A stretch of 64,000 nucleotides of DNA from Roseovarius halotolerans (lineage in GTDB: Bacteria; Pseudomonadota; Alphaproteobacteria; Rhodobacterales; Rhodobacteraceae). The DNA lies in the NCBI RefSeq assembly GCF_900172255.1, contig NZ_FWFU01000002.1, positions 248,001-312,000 of the forward strand, read 5' to 3'. The notes under the pieces were generated by a model that saw only the letters and a list, made by a program, of their open reading frames with translations, did no database searches and was not told where the DNA came from. Below, in pieces: positions 35,291 to 43,679 of this stretch. The first letter of the stretch is position 1, and every line of letters begins with the position of its first letter. The translations under genes were made by a program, and so were the position numbers.

Positions 35291-36916
35291 CTACTGCAGG
35301 ATCTGGTCCTTGGGCCATTGCAGCGAATAATCGAGCGTGATGGCGCGGCTTTGTCCGGCAGCGAGATCGAAGGACCAGGCCAGCACGCCGCGCTTGTCCT
35401 CGGCATCGGTGGTGTCGGGAGCGGGGTCGGCACTCCAGTCGATCTCAAGCGCGTCCTGTTCGGAATAGGGCACGCGGTCGAGCAGGCGAAGCGGCCAGGT
35501 TTCGCCGGTCAGGTTCTCCACCTCGATGCGCACGCGTTCCTGTTGCCCGTTCGAGCGGGTGATAACGCCGCGCTCGCCCTCGGAACGTTGCTCGACGACC
35601 CGGCTGAGGCGCAGTCCGTCGATCGGGCCGAAGGACAGCTCGGCCTCGCCGCCCGCCGGGATCAGCTCGATCGCGCGCTGGCCGGTGTAGCGCCCGTCGA
35701 GGTAGAAGCGCGCCTCGCCGGTGGGCAGGATCACCTCGTCGCTTTCATTGGTGAAAGCCGCCATCAGGAAGGCGCGGTCATCCATCAGCGGCACCGCGCG
35801 CGCCACGGTTTCAGCCTCGATGTCGAGCGTGCCAAGCGCGATGCGCAGCCGGTCCGCGCCAGAGGCGACGGACACCGTGCCGGGAGTGTCATAGCTGACG
35901 GAAAGGCCATCGAAACGCGCCTGGGCCTCTTGCACCATCGGCGCAGCCTCGGCCATCGGGGCGTCGAATTCCACCATTCCGTCGGCAGCCCCGCGCATCA
36001 AGGTCTTGGGCCGGATCGCCTCGGGATCGTAGATGCGGCGCAGCCAGGGCCAGATCTCGCCGGGGGTGGTCTGTTCCGAGGGGCGCAGCGTGGAGAGGGA
36101 AAGCGCAACATCGCTCCAGTTTTCGCCGGTGGACTGGTGGATGAAGGCGCCGCGCTGGATGCTCAGCGCCCCGTCGGCGCGGGCGAGTTTGAGATCATAG
36201 ACCGGCTGCCAGCCCGCCTTGTCGATCGTGTAGCTGACCGTGACGCGGCCTTCGGTGGCGGCTTCGGCATCGACCGAGACCGCCAGCATGGCGCGCGGCG
36301 TGTCCTGGGGCACCAACGCGCGCAGGGCTTCGCGGGCCTTGGCCAAATCGTCGCGCAGATCCTTCAATGCGCGGTCGGCGGCATCGGCGCGCAGACCGGC
36401 ATCGAGGGCGGCCTGTCGCGCGGCAAGGGTTTCCTCGCCGATCATCGCGGCAAGATCGCGCAGCGCGGCAGCGTCCATCCCGGCGACGGATTCGCCCTGT
36501 CCAAGCTGTTCAAGGAACGCAACGCGCGACTGCGCCGCCTGTTGTTCGAGTTCGATCCGGGCAACCCCGGCCTCGCCGGTCCGCAGGGCCTCTTCAAGCT
36601 GCTCCACCTGTGCGCGGGCGGCATCGAGCGCGGCATCGGTTTCGTCGTCGCGCGGCGGGACGTAATCGTTGCGCAGCGCCACCCCGCCCATCGTCGCGCC
36701 ATCAACCGAGACGCGCACCGAGGCCAGAGGCGTGGATTCGGGTAGGTCGGCCAGGATCAGCCGGTGCTGACCGGCGGGCGCGCTGAACCGGGCCTCGCGG
36801 ACGATGCTGCCACCTTGCGGATAAAGGGTCACGGCGGCGACCTGGCTGTTGATTGGGATATCCTCGGCCCAGAGGGCGGCGGGGGTGAGGATCAGAAGAC
36901 AGGCGAGGGCGCGCAT
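35291..36916 (-). CDS. DUF4139 protein, exported, with central coiled coil
   Basis: 541 residues from the ATG at 36916 (AAAGGAG upstream). A signal peptide (MRALACLLILTPAALWA) sends it to the periplasm. Residues 25-90 form the N-terminal DUF4140-like domain (VTLYPQGGSIVREARFSAPA), 95-210 a Glu/Ala/Arg-rich coiled coil, and 215-541 the DUF4139 beta-rich domain (VTVSYTIDKAGWQPVYDLKL, STGENWSDVALSLST). Some homologues are called mucoidy inhibitor MuiA, but the mechanism is unknown. A strong hairpin (36940-36958) lies just upstream in the leader. It stands alone between carbonic anhydrase and asd. Confidence 0.82.
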   Translation of the reverse strand: MRALACLLILTPAALWAEDIPINSQVAAVTLYPQGGSIVREARFSAPAGQHRLILADLPESTPLASVRVSVDGATMGGVALRNDYVPPRDDETDAALDAARAQVEQLEEALRTGEAGVARIELEQQAAQSRVAFLEQLGQGESVAGMDAAALRDLAAMIGEETLAARQAALDAGLRADAADRALKDLRDDLAKAREALRALVPQDTPRAMLAVSVDAEAATEGRVTVSYTIDKAGWQPVYDLKLARADGALSIQRGAFIHQSTGENWSDVALSLSTLRPSEQTTPGEIWPWLRRIYDPEAIRPKTLMRGAADGMVEFDAPMAEAAPMVQEAQARFDGLSVSYDTPGTVSVASGADRLRIALGTLDIEAETVARAVPLMDDRAFLMAAFTNESDEVILPTGEARFYLDGRYTGQRAIELIPAGGEAELSFGPIDGLRLSRVVEQRSEGERGVITRSNGQQERVRIEVENLTGETWPLRLLDRVPYSEQDALEIDWSADPAPDTTDAEDKRGVLAWSFDLAAGQSRAITLDYSLQWPKDQILQ

Positions 36917-36939
36917 CGGGGCATCTCCTTTGCAGGGGT

Positions 36940-36958
36940 CGGGGGGACTATCCCCCCG
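36940..36958. other. Short G/C hairpin in the leader of the DUF4139 gene
   Basis: CGGGGGGA / TCCCCCCG with a 3-nt loop, 24 bp upstream of the ATG and just before the ribosome site. It may influence translation start, or be the end of an unrelated transcript. Confidence 0.4.
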
Positions 36959-37050
36959 TGGCGGCGCGAAAGGCAAGACCGGTTTGCCTGCCCGCGCGGA
37001 TTCACGCCTTGCATCACATGGCGGCGAGCCGGTCACGGCATGGCCGATCG

Positions 37051-37076
37051 AAAAGGGCGCCCCCGAAGGGACGCCC
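37051..37076 (-). terminator. Intrinsic terminator of asd with UUCG loop
   Basis: Read on the minus strand: GGGCGTCCC, loop TTCG, GGGGCGCCC, then TTTT. It is a 9-bp stem with one G-U pair and a stable tetraloop, 34 bp after the asd stop. Confidence 0.8.
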
Positions 37077-37109
37077 GAAATCGCGTTGATCGAAGCGTTG
37101 AGGGCCGGA

Positions 37110-38132
37110 TCAGCCCTTTTTCAGCACCCGGTTGCCCAGGGTTTCGGCGATCTGCACCGCGTTGAGGGCCGCGCCCTTGCGCAGGTTGTCGCTGACACAC
37201 CACAGGTTCAGGCCGTTCTCGATGGTGCTGTCCTGGCGGATGCGGCTGATGAAGGTGGCAAAATCGCCGACGCATTCGACCGGCGTCACGTAGCCGCCAT
37301 CCTCGCGCTTGTCGATCACCATGATGCCGGGTGCCTCGCGCAGGATGTCGCGGGCCTCGTCCTCGTCGAGGAATTCCTCGAACTCGATGTTGATCGATTC
37401 GGCGTGGCCGACGAAGACCGGCACCCGCACACAGGTCGCGCTGACCTTGATCGCGGTATCGACGATCTTCTTGGTCTCGGCGACCATCTTCCATTCTTCC
37501 TTGGTCGAGCCGTCCTCGAGGAAGACGTCGATATGGGGAATGACGTTGAAGGCGATCTGCTTGGGATAGACCTTGGGCGGGACTTCCTGGGTGGGGTTGT
37601 AGACCGACTTGGTCTGGTCCCACAGCTCGTCGATGCCATCTTTCCCCGAGCCCGAGACGGACTGGTAGGTGCTGACGACCACCCGCTTGATGCGGGCGCG
37701 GTCATGCAGGGGCTTGAGCGCCACCACCATCTGCGCAGTCGAGCAGTTGGGGTTGGCGATGATGTTCTTCTTGGCATAGCCGTCGACGGCCTCGGGGTTC
37801 ACCTCGGGGACGACCAGCGGCACGTCGGCGTCGTAGCGATAGAGAGACGAGTTGTCGATCACCACGCAGCCCGTGGCGGCGGCCTTGGGCGCATAGGTCT
37901 TGGTGGCATCCGAACCGATCGCGAACAGCGCGATATCCCAGCCGGTGAAATCGAACGTGTCCAGATCCTGGGTCTTGAGGGTCTTGTCGCCAAAGCTCAC
38001 CTCGGTCCCCAGCGAGCGGCGCGACGCCAGCGCGGCGATCTCGTCCACCGGGAACTGGCGCTCGGCCAGGATGTTCAGCATTTCGCGGCCCACATTGCCC
38101 GTGGCGCCCACGACGACGACCTTGTACCCCAT
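37110..38132 (-). CDS. asd: Aspartate-semialdehyde dehydrogenase
   Basis: 340 residues. Reduces aspartyl phosphate with NADPH to aspartate semialdehyde, the branch point to lysine/DAP, threonine and methionine. The NADP loop is VVGATGNVGREMLNIL at residues 6-21; the catalytic Cys is in NPNCSTAQMVVAL (about 132) and STYQSVSGSGKDG follows. The catalytic His lies in the VRVPVFVGHAESINIEFEE region. The ATG at 38132 has GGAG upstream. It is transcribed alone and ends at a strong terminator. The MFS gene upstream is on the same strand, 76 bp away. Confidence 0.96.
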   Translation of the reverse strand: MGYKVVVVGATGNVGREMLNILAERQFPVDEIAALASRRSLGTEVSFGDKTLKTQDLDTFDFTGWDIALFAIGSDATKTYAPKAAATGCVVIDNSSLYRYDADVPLVVPEVNPEAVDGYAKKNIIANPNCSTAQMVVALKPLHDRARIKRVVVSTYQSVSGSGKDGIDELWDQTKSVYNPTQEVPPKVYPKQIAFNVIPHIDVFLEDGSTKEEWKMVAETKKIVDTAIKVSATCVRVPVFVGHAESINIEFEEFLDEDEARDILREAPGIMVIDKREDGGYVTPVECVGDFATFISRIRQDSTIENGLNLWCVSDNLRKGAALNAVQIAETLGNRVLKKG

Positions 38133-38208
38133 TTTTCAATCTCCAGATCATGAGAGGTTTCGGAAGCGGCGTCATATACCGTTGCGCGCCCGGATGAAAG
38201 GGGCCGCG

Positions 38209-39384
38209 TCAGAGGGTGCTGTCGCGGCTGGCAAGGTAAACCAGCACGCCGCCAAGATGGACGATGCCGAAAAACGCGAAGAGCGCGACATAGGCGCCGT
38301 TGACTCCGCCCGCCGCCAGCCCCGCCGCATGGACCGGCCCCGAGACGAACTGCGCCACGCCCGCGCCGGCGATCCCGAAGAGGTTCAGGAGGGTCACCCC
38401 CCGCCCCGCCAGATGGGCCGGGAAAAAGCTGCGGGCATGGGCGATGATCACGGGGAAGGATGCGCCGAAGAACCCGAGCGCCGCCGCCAGCACCACCGAG
38501 AGCACGACCCCCTGCCCCACCGTCGCCGCCAGCGCCAGCGCCGCCAGCGCGGCCAGAAGGTTACCGGTGAAGATCACCCATTTATGGGTGCGGAAGATCC
38601 GGTCGAGCGGGCCATAGCACAGCGTGCCGCAGATCATCGCGACGCCCATGACCAGCGTCACCTGCCCGATCTGCCCGGTGTCGAGCGCGAAGACATCGCC
38701 CATGTAAGGCCCGATCCACAGCCCCCGCACCGCCGCCGAGGGCGCATAGGCCACGAACATCAGCGGGAAGATCGCCCAGAGCGCGGGCATCCGCAGCAGA
38801 TCCAGGACCGAGCCGCGCGCGTCGCCCGCCGCCGGTTCGGGATCGCGCACCAGCGCCGCGATTCCCAGCGCCACCGCGCCGGATATCACCGCCAGCCCGA
38901 CCAGCGCCGCGCGCCAGCCCATCAGTTCGGCCGCCAGCGCCATCGGATAAGAGGCCACGAGATTGCCAAGCGACCCCACCCCCAGCATCAGCGCCGCAAG
39001 CGTAGCAAAGCGCGCGGGCGCGAACTGGCGCGCGAAGATGTAATAGGAGGCCATCAGCACCGGCGAGCAGCCCACCCCGATCAGCAGCATCGCCAGATGC
39101 ACATGCAGCGCGCCCTGCGCCAGCGCGAAGACCAGCGCGCCGCCCCCGCCGCCCAGAAGCAGCAGCACCGAGGCCGTGCGCCGTGGCCCGATCCGGTCCA
39201 GCGCCCAGCCGACCGGCAGCTGCATGATCGCGAAGGACAGGAACCACAGCCCCGACGCCACCGCCAGAACATCCGGGCTTGTGCCGATATCGCGCTCGAG
39301 CAGGGGCGCGAGGACGGCCAGAAAGGCACGAAAGAACTGGCTCAGGACATAGGCGAGGCACAGCAAGACCAGACCGGCACGCAT
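38209..39384 (-). CDS. Major facilitator superfamily transporter
   Basis: 391 residues with about twelve membrane helices. The MFS loop signature between helices 2 and 3 is visible: LPVGWALDRIGPRRTASVLL. The start at 39384 follows AGGGAG at eight bases. Small metabolite or drug export or uptake cannot be specified. N-terminal VLSQFFRAFLAVLAPLLERD resembles the nitrate/cyanate or sugar-phosphate MFS groups only loosely. It lies upstream of asd on the same strand and is divergent from the stress-type protein gene. Confidence 0.88.
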   Translation of the reverse strand: MRAGLVLLCLAYVLSQFFRAFLAVLAPLLERDIGTSPDVLAVASGLWFLSFAIMQLPVGWALDRIGPRRTASVLLLLGGGGGALVFALAQGALHVHLAMLLIGVGCSPVLMASYYIFARQFAPARFATLAALMLGVGSLGNLVASYPMALAAELMGWRAALVGLAVISGAVALGIAALVRDPEPAAGDARGSVLDLLRMPALWAIFPLMFVAYAPSAAVRGLWIGPYMGDVFALDTGQIGQVTLVMGVAMICGTLCYGPLDRIFRTHKWVIFTGNLLAALAALALAATVGQGVVLSVVLAAALGFFGASFPVIIAHARSFFPAHLAGRGVTLLNLFGIAGAGVAQFVSGPVHAAGLAAGGVNGAYVALFAFFGIVHLGGVLVYLASRDSTL

Positions 39385-39483
39385 CCGTTGCTCCCTTGTG
39401 GATGAGGAATGCGCATGGGTGGCACTTTGGCCGCGCCTTGGCAAGACCCCGGCGCCTTGGTGGGCGACCATTGATGCGGGTCA

Positions 39484-39512
39484 CTGCACGGCGCGGGTCA
39501 GTGCGTTAGACT
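39484..39512 (+). promoter_or_regulatory. Weak promoter candidate CTGCAC-N17-TAGACT
   Basis: The hexamers are at 39484-39489 and 39507-39512, 32 bp before the ATG at 39545. The -35 match is poor. Confidence 0.3.
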
Positions 39513-39544
39513 GAGGGGTATCAACAGCGCGAAAGGAGTGAGGC

Positions 39545-40123
39545 ATGGGTGGCAAGGAAGACAGGCAGGACAGGACCAGCGTGATCCGGGTGCCCGAGGC
39601 GGTCGGCGTGTTCGACAGTTTCGAGGCGCAACAGGCGGCGTTCTACGACCTGCGCGCGGTGGGTTTTCACCACGGCGATATCAGCCTGCTGGGCAGCCGC
39701 AAGGCGCTGGAGGAAAAGCTGGGCAAGGCCTGGTGGGAATCGCGCGACCTCGAGGACGACCCGAGGGCACCGCGCGCGCATTTCGTCTCGGAAGAGGCGA
39801 TGGGCGAACTGGAGGGCGCGATTGCGGGCGGGTTCTTTTTCGTCGGCTCATATATCGCGATGGCGGCGCTTCTGACCCCGGCCAGCACGCTGGCGGCATC
39901 CATTGCGGCGATCGCCATCGGCGGCTCTCCGGGGGCGGTTCTGGGCACGCTGCTGGCGCGCCGCGCAGGCCGCCATCACAAGGATTACTACGCCGAGCAG
40001 ATCAAGCATGGCGGCATCCTGATGTGGGTGCGCACCCGCGACAAGGAGCACGAGGACCTGGCCGTCAGGATCCTGAAGGGCCATTCCGGGCGCGACGTGC
40101 ATGTCCATGACTGGAGCGAATAA
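39545..40123 (+). CDS. Conserved hypothetical protein, YflT/stress-protein-like with central membrane hairpin
   Basis: 192 residues, no signal peptide. Residues 17-50 (AVGVFDSFEAQQAAFYDLRA, VGFHHGDISLLGS) and 155-190 (HGGILMWVRTRDKEHEDLAV) resemble the two halves of a ferredoxin-like stress domain (YflT/general stress protein 17M). Between them, residues 91-142 form a Gly/Ala-rich hydrophobic hairpin that could lie in the membrane. I do not recognise a named family with confidence. AAAGGAG precedes the ATG. It ends at a 9-bp hairpin shared with the convergent deacetylase-family gene. Confidence 0.7.
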   Translation: MGGKEDRQDRTSVIRVPEAVGVFDSFEAQQAAFYDLRAVGFHHGDISLLGSRKALEEKLGKAWWESRDLEDDPRAPRAHFVSEEAMGELEGAIAGGFFFVGSYIAMAALLTPASTLAASIAAIAIGGSPGAVLGTLLARRAGRHHKDYYAEQIKHGGILMWVRTRDKEHEDLAVRILKGHSGRDVHVHDWSE

Positions 40124-40147
40124 GGTGCGCGCTGATTGGCGCGCACC
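40124..40147. terminator. Hairpin between convergent genes
   Basis: The perfect stem GGTGCGCGC / GCGCGCACC with a TGATTG loop starts directly after the stop codon. There is no clear T tract on either side. Confidence 0.55.
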
Positions 40148-40160
40148 CCGCCTGCCCCGG

Positions 40161-41087
40161 TCAGGCGCCGCGCGCGATCAACACGTCCACATGCGCTGCC
40201 GCGCTTGAGGCCAGCGCGTCGAGGTCATAGCCGCCTTCGAGGCACGACACGACGCGCCCGCTGCAATGCGTGTCGGCGAGATCGCACAGCCGCCCGGTGA
40301 CCCAGGCGAAATCATCCTCGGTCAGGCGCAGGCCCGCCAGCGGATCGTCGTGATGGGCATCGAACCCCGCCGAGATCAGCAGCAGTTCGGGCGCGAAGGC
40401 GTCGAGCGCGGGGAAAACCGTTTCCTCGTAGGCGGCGCGGAAGGCCTCGCCGTTGGTGCCCGGATCGAGCGGCAGGTTGATCACGTTGCCATGCGCGCCG
40501 GTGTCGCTGACCGGGCCGGTGCCTGGCCAGAGCGGGTATTGATGCGACGAGATGAAGAGGCTGCGCGCCTCGGACCACAGAAGATCCTGCGTGCCATTGC
40601 CATGATGCACGTCGAAATCCACCACCGCGACGCGGCTGAGCCCGTGGCGCTCCATCGCGTGGCGCGCGGCGATGGCGACGGTGCCGAAAAGGCAGAAACC
40701 CATCGTCTTTTCGGTTTCGGCGTGATGCCCCGGCGGGCGGGTGGCGACAAAGGCATTGGCGGCCTTGCCCGCCAGCACCATGTCGACCGCGGCGAGCGCG
40801 CCGCCAACCCCACGCAGCGCCGCATCCACCGAACCGGGCGACATCCATGTATCGGGATCGATCTGAACGGTGCCCTCGTCGGGTTCGGCAGCGCGGATAT
40901 GGTCGATATGGGCCTGCGGGTGACAGAGGCGAAGGTCCTCGATCCGGCCGAGCGGCGCTTCGACCTGTTCGAGCGCGCGCCCCTGCAACGCCGCCAGCAC
41001 CCGTTCAAGCCGCGCCACCTGTTCGGGATGCCCCGTCGGGGTGACATGCGAAAGGCAGTCGGAATGGGTGATCATCGCTGTCGTCAT
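40161..41087 (-). CDS. Histone-deacetylase family amidohydrolase
   Basis: 308 residues. The start at 41087 is favoured because GGAGG is five bases upstream; the ATG just before it (41090) leaves only two. The zinc-hydrolase motifs are present: GHPEQVARL near the N-terminus, TRPPGHHAE with the His pair, VVDFDVHHGNGTQDLLW with Asp and His ligands, ISAGFDAHHDDPLAGL with the third ligand, and CLEGGYD. In bacteria such enzymes deacetylate acetylpolyamines or small amides, and some act on proteins. No polyamine gene is directly adjacent, though an agmatinase-type gene is 9 kb away. It is divergent from the MscS gene. Confidence 0.9.
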   Translation of the reverse strand: MTTAMITHSDCLSHVTPTGHPEQVARLERVLAALQGRALEQVEAPLGRIEDLRLCHPQAHIDHIRAAEPDEGTVQIDPDTWMSPGSVDAALRGVGGALAAVDMVLAGKAANAFVATRPPGHHAETEKTMGFCLFGTVAIAARHAMERHGLSRVAVVDFDVHHGNGTQDLLWSEARSLFISSHQYPLWPGTGPVSDTGAHGNVINLPLDPGTNGEAFRAAYEETVFPALDAFAPELLLISAGFDAHHDDPLAGLRLTEDDFAWVTGRLCDLADTHCSGRVVSCLEGGYDLDALASSAAAHVDVLIARGA

Positions 41088-41186
41088 CATGGCCTCCACT
41101 GGTTTGAGGCGTAAATGAACGTCTCGGCCCGGGTTTGTCCAGAGCGGGCTTGTTGACCCGCCCAGCGCGTGCAATTCTGCGGGTTG

Positions 41187-42488
41187 ATGGAAGAGAACGC
41201 ATTCGAAGCCTCACAAGAGATCGCCACCGGATTGTGGCTGAAGGCGCAGATCCTTGCGGATCAGTTGATGCGGACCTGGAACATCTACCAGATCATCATT
41301 GCCGCCGCGCTGTTCGTGGCCGCGCATCTGCTGTCGCGGGTGCTTGGCCCGCGGCTGCATGGCTGGATCCGGGGGCGCGAGGGCTGGCCCAAGTGGCGGC
41401 TGCGGATTCTGGTGATGCTGCACCGGCGGCTGCGGCTGATCCTGTTCGTGCTGATGATCTGGCCGACGGTCTGGATCATGCAGGCGACGACATGGCCCAG
41501 CCGCTCATACCTGCTGGAGATATTTGCCAGCCTGGCGCTGGCATGGCTGCTGATCGCGCTGGCGACACGGCTGATCGTCAACGGGTTCCTGCGCAGCGTC
41601 GTGCGCTATGCGGCCTGGACATGGGTGACGCTCAGCATCCTGGGCCTGACCGACGAAACCCGCGATCTGCTGGACCGGATCGCCATCGACCTTGGCGACA
41701 TGCGCCTGTCCGTCTGGCTGGTGTTGCAGGCGGTCACGGTGCTGGCGGTGCTGATGTTCGGCGCGCGCTTCCTGTCGCGCAGCAGCGCGGCACAGATCCG
41801 GCGCAACCAGGAAATCTCGCCCTCGATGCAGGTGCTGGCGGAAAAGATCCTCCAGGTTCTGCTATACGGCGCGGCCTTCTTCATCGGGCTGAGGGCGGTG
41901 GGCGTGGACCTGACGGGCCTTGCGGTGCTGTCGGGCGCGATCGGTGTCGGGCTTGGTTTCGGCCTGCAGAAGGTGGTGTCGAACCTCGTCTCGGGGGTGA
42001 TCCTGCTGCTTGATCGCTCGATCAAGCCGGGCGACGTGATCTCGCTGGGCGAGACCTTCGGCTGGATCAACAGCCTCGGCGCGCGCTACGTGTCGATCAC
42101 CACGCGCGACGGGCGCGAATATCTCATTCCCAACGAAGACCTGATTACCGGGCAGGTGGTGAACTGGTCCCATTCCAACGATTACGTGCGGCTCGACATC
42201 GAATTCGGCACCGCCTATTCGGACGACCCCCACAAGGTGCGCCGGATCGCCATCGAGGCCGCCAAGGGCGTCGACCGGGTTCTCGAATTCAAGGCGCCGG
42301 TCTGTCATATCGTGGGCTTTGGCGACAGCAGCGTGAATTACCTTTTGCGCTTCTGGATCAAGGACCCGACCGGCGGGCTGACCAATATCCGCGGCAATGT
42401 CTATCTGGCTCTGTGGGATGCATTCCAGGAGCACGGCATCTCGATCCCGTTCCCGCAGCGCGAGGTGCGGATGCTGGACGAGACCTGA
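41187..42488 (+). CDS. Small-conductance mechanosensitive channel (MscS family)
   Basis: 433 residues from the ATG at 41187; a GTG at 41169 would add six residues. Several membrane helices precede the conserved pore helix LTGLAVLSGAIGVGLGFGLQ and KVVSNLVSGVILLLDRSIKPGD, the MscS signature. The cytoplasmic beta domain follows (GRYVSITTRDG-type segment, then LIPNEDLITGQVVNWSHSND). The protein opens on membrane tension and releases osmolytes on hypo-osmotic shock. The long N-terminus (about 230 residues before the pore) makes it a medium-size family member. It fits a genome that also imports and makes betaine, but the bet genes are 9 kb away. Confidence 0.93.
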   Translation: MEENAFEASQEIATGLWLKAQILADQLMRTWNIYQIIIAAALFVAAHLLSRVLGPRLHGWIRGREGWPKWRLRILVMLHRRLRLILFVLMIWPTVWIMQATTWPSRSYLLEIFASLALAWLLIALATRLIVNGFLRSVVRYAAWTWVTLSILGLTDETRDLLDRIAIDLGDMRLSVWLVLQAVTVLAVLMFGARFLSRSSAAQIRRNQEISPSMQVLAEKILQVLLYGAAFFIGLRAVGVDLTGLAVLSGAIGVGLGFGLQKVVSNLVSGVILLLDRSIKPGDVISLGETFGWINSLGARYVSITTRDGREYLIPNEDLITGQVVNWSHSNDYVRLDIEFGTAYSDDPHKVRRIAIEAAKGVDRVLEFKAPVCHIVGFGDSSVNYLLRFWIKDPTGGLTNIRGNVYLALWDAFQEHGISIPFPQREVRMLDET

Positions 42489-42494
42489 GGCGCG

Positions 42495-42519
42495 TGCCGA
42501 TCCCGGCGGCAGATCGGCA
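42495..42519 (+). terminator. Hairpin after the MscS gene
   Basis: The perfect 8-bp stem TGCCGATC / GATCGGCA with a 9-nt loop, seven bp after the stop. A T tract is missing, so termination is uncertain. Confidence 0.4.
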
Positions 42520-42560
42520 ACGCCCCTTGGCACGATATGGCCGCAATGCATTTCGATTCA

Positions 42561-42589
42561 TTGAAAAGACACGCATCACTTGCTACCTT
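42561..42589 (+). promoter_or_regulatory. Putative promoter TTGAAA-N17-TACCTT of the rsfS operon
   Basis: The hexamers are at 42561-42566 and 42584-42589. A transcript from here would include the leader ORF at 42641 and rsfS. Confidence 0.45.
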
Positions 42590-42640
42590 GGGAACAGGCC
42601 CGGCACCGGGGCGATGAGCGGTGTGCAACGAAGGAGGACT

Positions 42641-42709
42641 ATGTCCTGTCTTTTACGACCGATGCGGCCGGGGCCGCTGAACAGGGGGCTGCCGTCATGG
42701 CGCCCGTGA
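42641..42709 (+). CDS. Possible 22-codon leader ORF coupled to rsfS
   Basis: The ATG at 42641 has an unusually strong site, AAGGAGG, three bases upstream. The frame reads 22 codons (starting MSCLLRPMRPG) and stops at TGA 42707-42709. That TGA overlaps the in-frame rsfS ATG at 42709 (TGATG), the classic arrangement for translational coupling. The alternative is a single-base frame change near 42645 in this sequence, with the ATG at 42641 the true start of a longer RsfS; the +1 frame is open through the region. Confidence 0.35.
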   Translation: MSCLLRPMRPGPLNRGLPSWRP

Positions 42710-43062
42710 TGGACGTGACAAGCGAAGCACAGCTTGACCGCATCCTGACCTCACTTGACGAAGACAAGGCCGAAGAGATCGTGCAGGTCGACCTTCGCGG
42801 CAAATCCGCGATGGCAGACTACATGGTGATCTGCTCGGGCCGGTCCTCGCGCCAGGTTTCCTCGATTTCCGAGAAACTGGCCGACCGGCTGAAGCAGGAA
42901 TTCGGCATCCTGAGCAAGATCGAGGGCAAGGAGACGGGCGACTGGGTGCTGATCGACACGGGCGACGTGATCGTCCATGTGTTCCGCCCCGAAGTGCGTG
43001 ACTTCTATCAGCTCGAGAAGATGTGGCAGCCCGCACGGGCCACCGCGACCGCCGAAAGCTGA
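42709..43062 (+). CDS. rsfS: Ribosome silencing factor RsfS
   Basis: 117 residues from the ATG at 42709, or 121 from the ATG at 42697; the lack of a ribosome site close to either suggests coupling to the leader ORF. The family signature is strong: DDKAEEIVQVDLRGKSAMAD-type segment, then YMVICSGRSSRQV, WVLIDTGDVIVHVF and EVRDFYQLEKMW. RsfS binds ribosomal protein L14 and blocks subunit joining when nutrients are short. rlmH starts at the base after the rsfS stop, as in many bacteria, and gpmI, envC-like and ctpA follow. Confidence 0.92.
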   Translation: MDVTSEAQLDRILTSLDEDKAEEIVQVDLRGKSAMADYMVICSGRSSRQVSSISEKLADRLKQEFGILSKIEGKETGDWVLIDTGDVIVHVFRPEVRDFYQLEKMWQPARATATAES

Positions 43063-43533
43063 ATGCGCGTCCATATCTGCGCGGTGGGCCGGGTCAAGAC
43101 CGGCCCCGAGCGCGACTTGATCGACGATTACATGACCCGCTTTGACCGGACGGGCCGGGCCCTTGGGCTTGGCCCGCTTTCAATGCATGAGGTCGAGGAC
43201 CGCAAGGGCGGCGGGCGCGCGGGCGAAGCGGCGCTGCTCGAGCGCAGCCTGCCCGATGGTGCGCTGATCGCCGCGCTGGACGAGCGCGGCACGGTGATGT
43301 CCTCGCCCGATTTCGCAAGGCGGCTGGCAGGCTGGCGCGACGAGGGGCGGGGCGATCTGGCCTTCATCATCGGTGGTGCCGACGGGATCGCCCCCGATCT
43401 GCGCGCAAGGGCCGATTTCAGCCTGTCTTTCGGCGCGATGGTCTGGCCGCATCTTCTGGCGCGCGTGATGCTGACCGAGCAGCTTTACCGCGCCGCATCG
43501 ATTCTGGCTGGCAGCCCTTATCACCGGGCCTAG
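43063..43533 (+). CDS. rlmH: 23S rRNA (pseudouridine-1915-N3)-methyltransferase RlmH
   Basis: 156 residues, the standard SPOUT-fold RlmH length. The SAM-knot motifs are present: LAFIIGGADGIAPDLRARAD, then FSLSFGAMVWPHLLARVMLT and EQLYRAASILAGSPYHRA at the C-terminus, where YHR is diagnostic. The N-terminal VGRVKTGPERDLIDDYMTRF is also typical. It methylates pseudouridine 1915 in helix 69 of 23S rRNA on the 70S ribosome. It begins directly after the rsfS TGA. A promoter candidate for the next gene lies in the 146-bp gap downstream. Confidence 0.97.
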   Translation: MRVHICAVGRVKTGPERDLIDDYMTRFDRTGRALGLGPLSMHEVEDRKGGGRAGEAALLERSLPDGALIAALDERGTVMSSPDFARRLAGWRDEGRGDLAFIIGGADGIAPDLRARADFSLSFGAMVWPHLLARVMLTEQLYRAASILAGSPYHRA

Positions 43534-43625
43534 GCGCACGGGGGCCGCAGCGCGGCCCGGCGGCATCCGCGCCGTTTTCCACTGCTTCTGTCCCAGGCCG
43601 AATCCGGCGCCGCGATTTTCTGCGC

Positions 43626-43654
43626 TTCACCCCGGCGCCGCGACGCGTTAGAAC
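43626..43654 (+). promoter_or_regulatory. Putative gpmI promoter TTCACC-N17-TAGAAC
   Basis: The hexamers are at 43626-43631 and 43649-43654, 25 bp before the gpmI ATG. Confidence 0.4.
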
Positions 43655-43679
43655 GCCCGCATCCAGGCAGGAGCAGATC

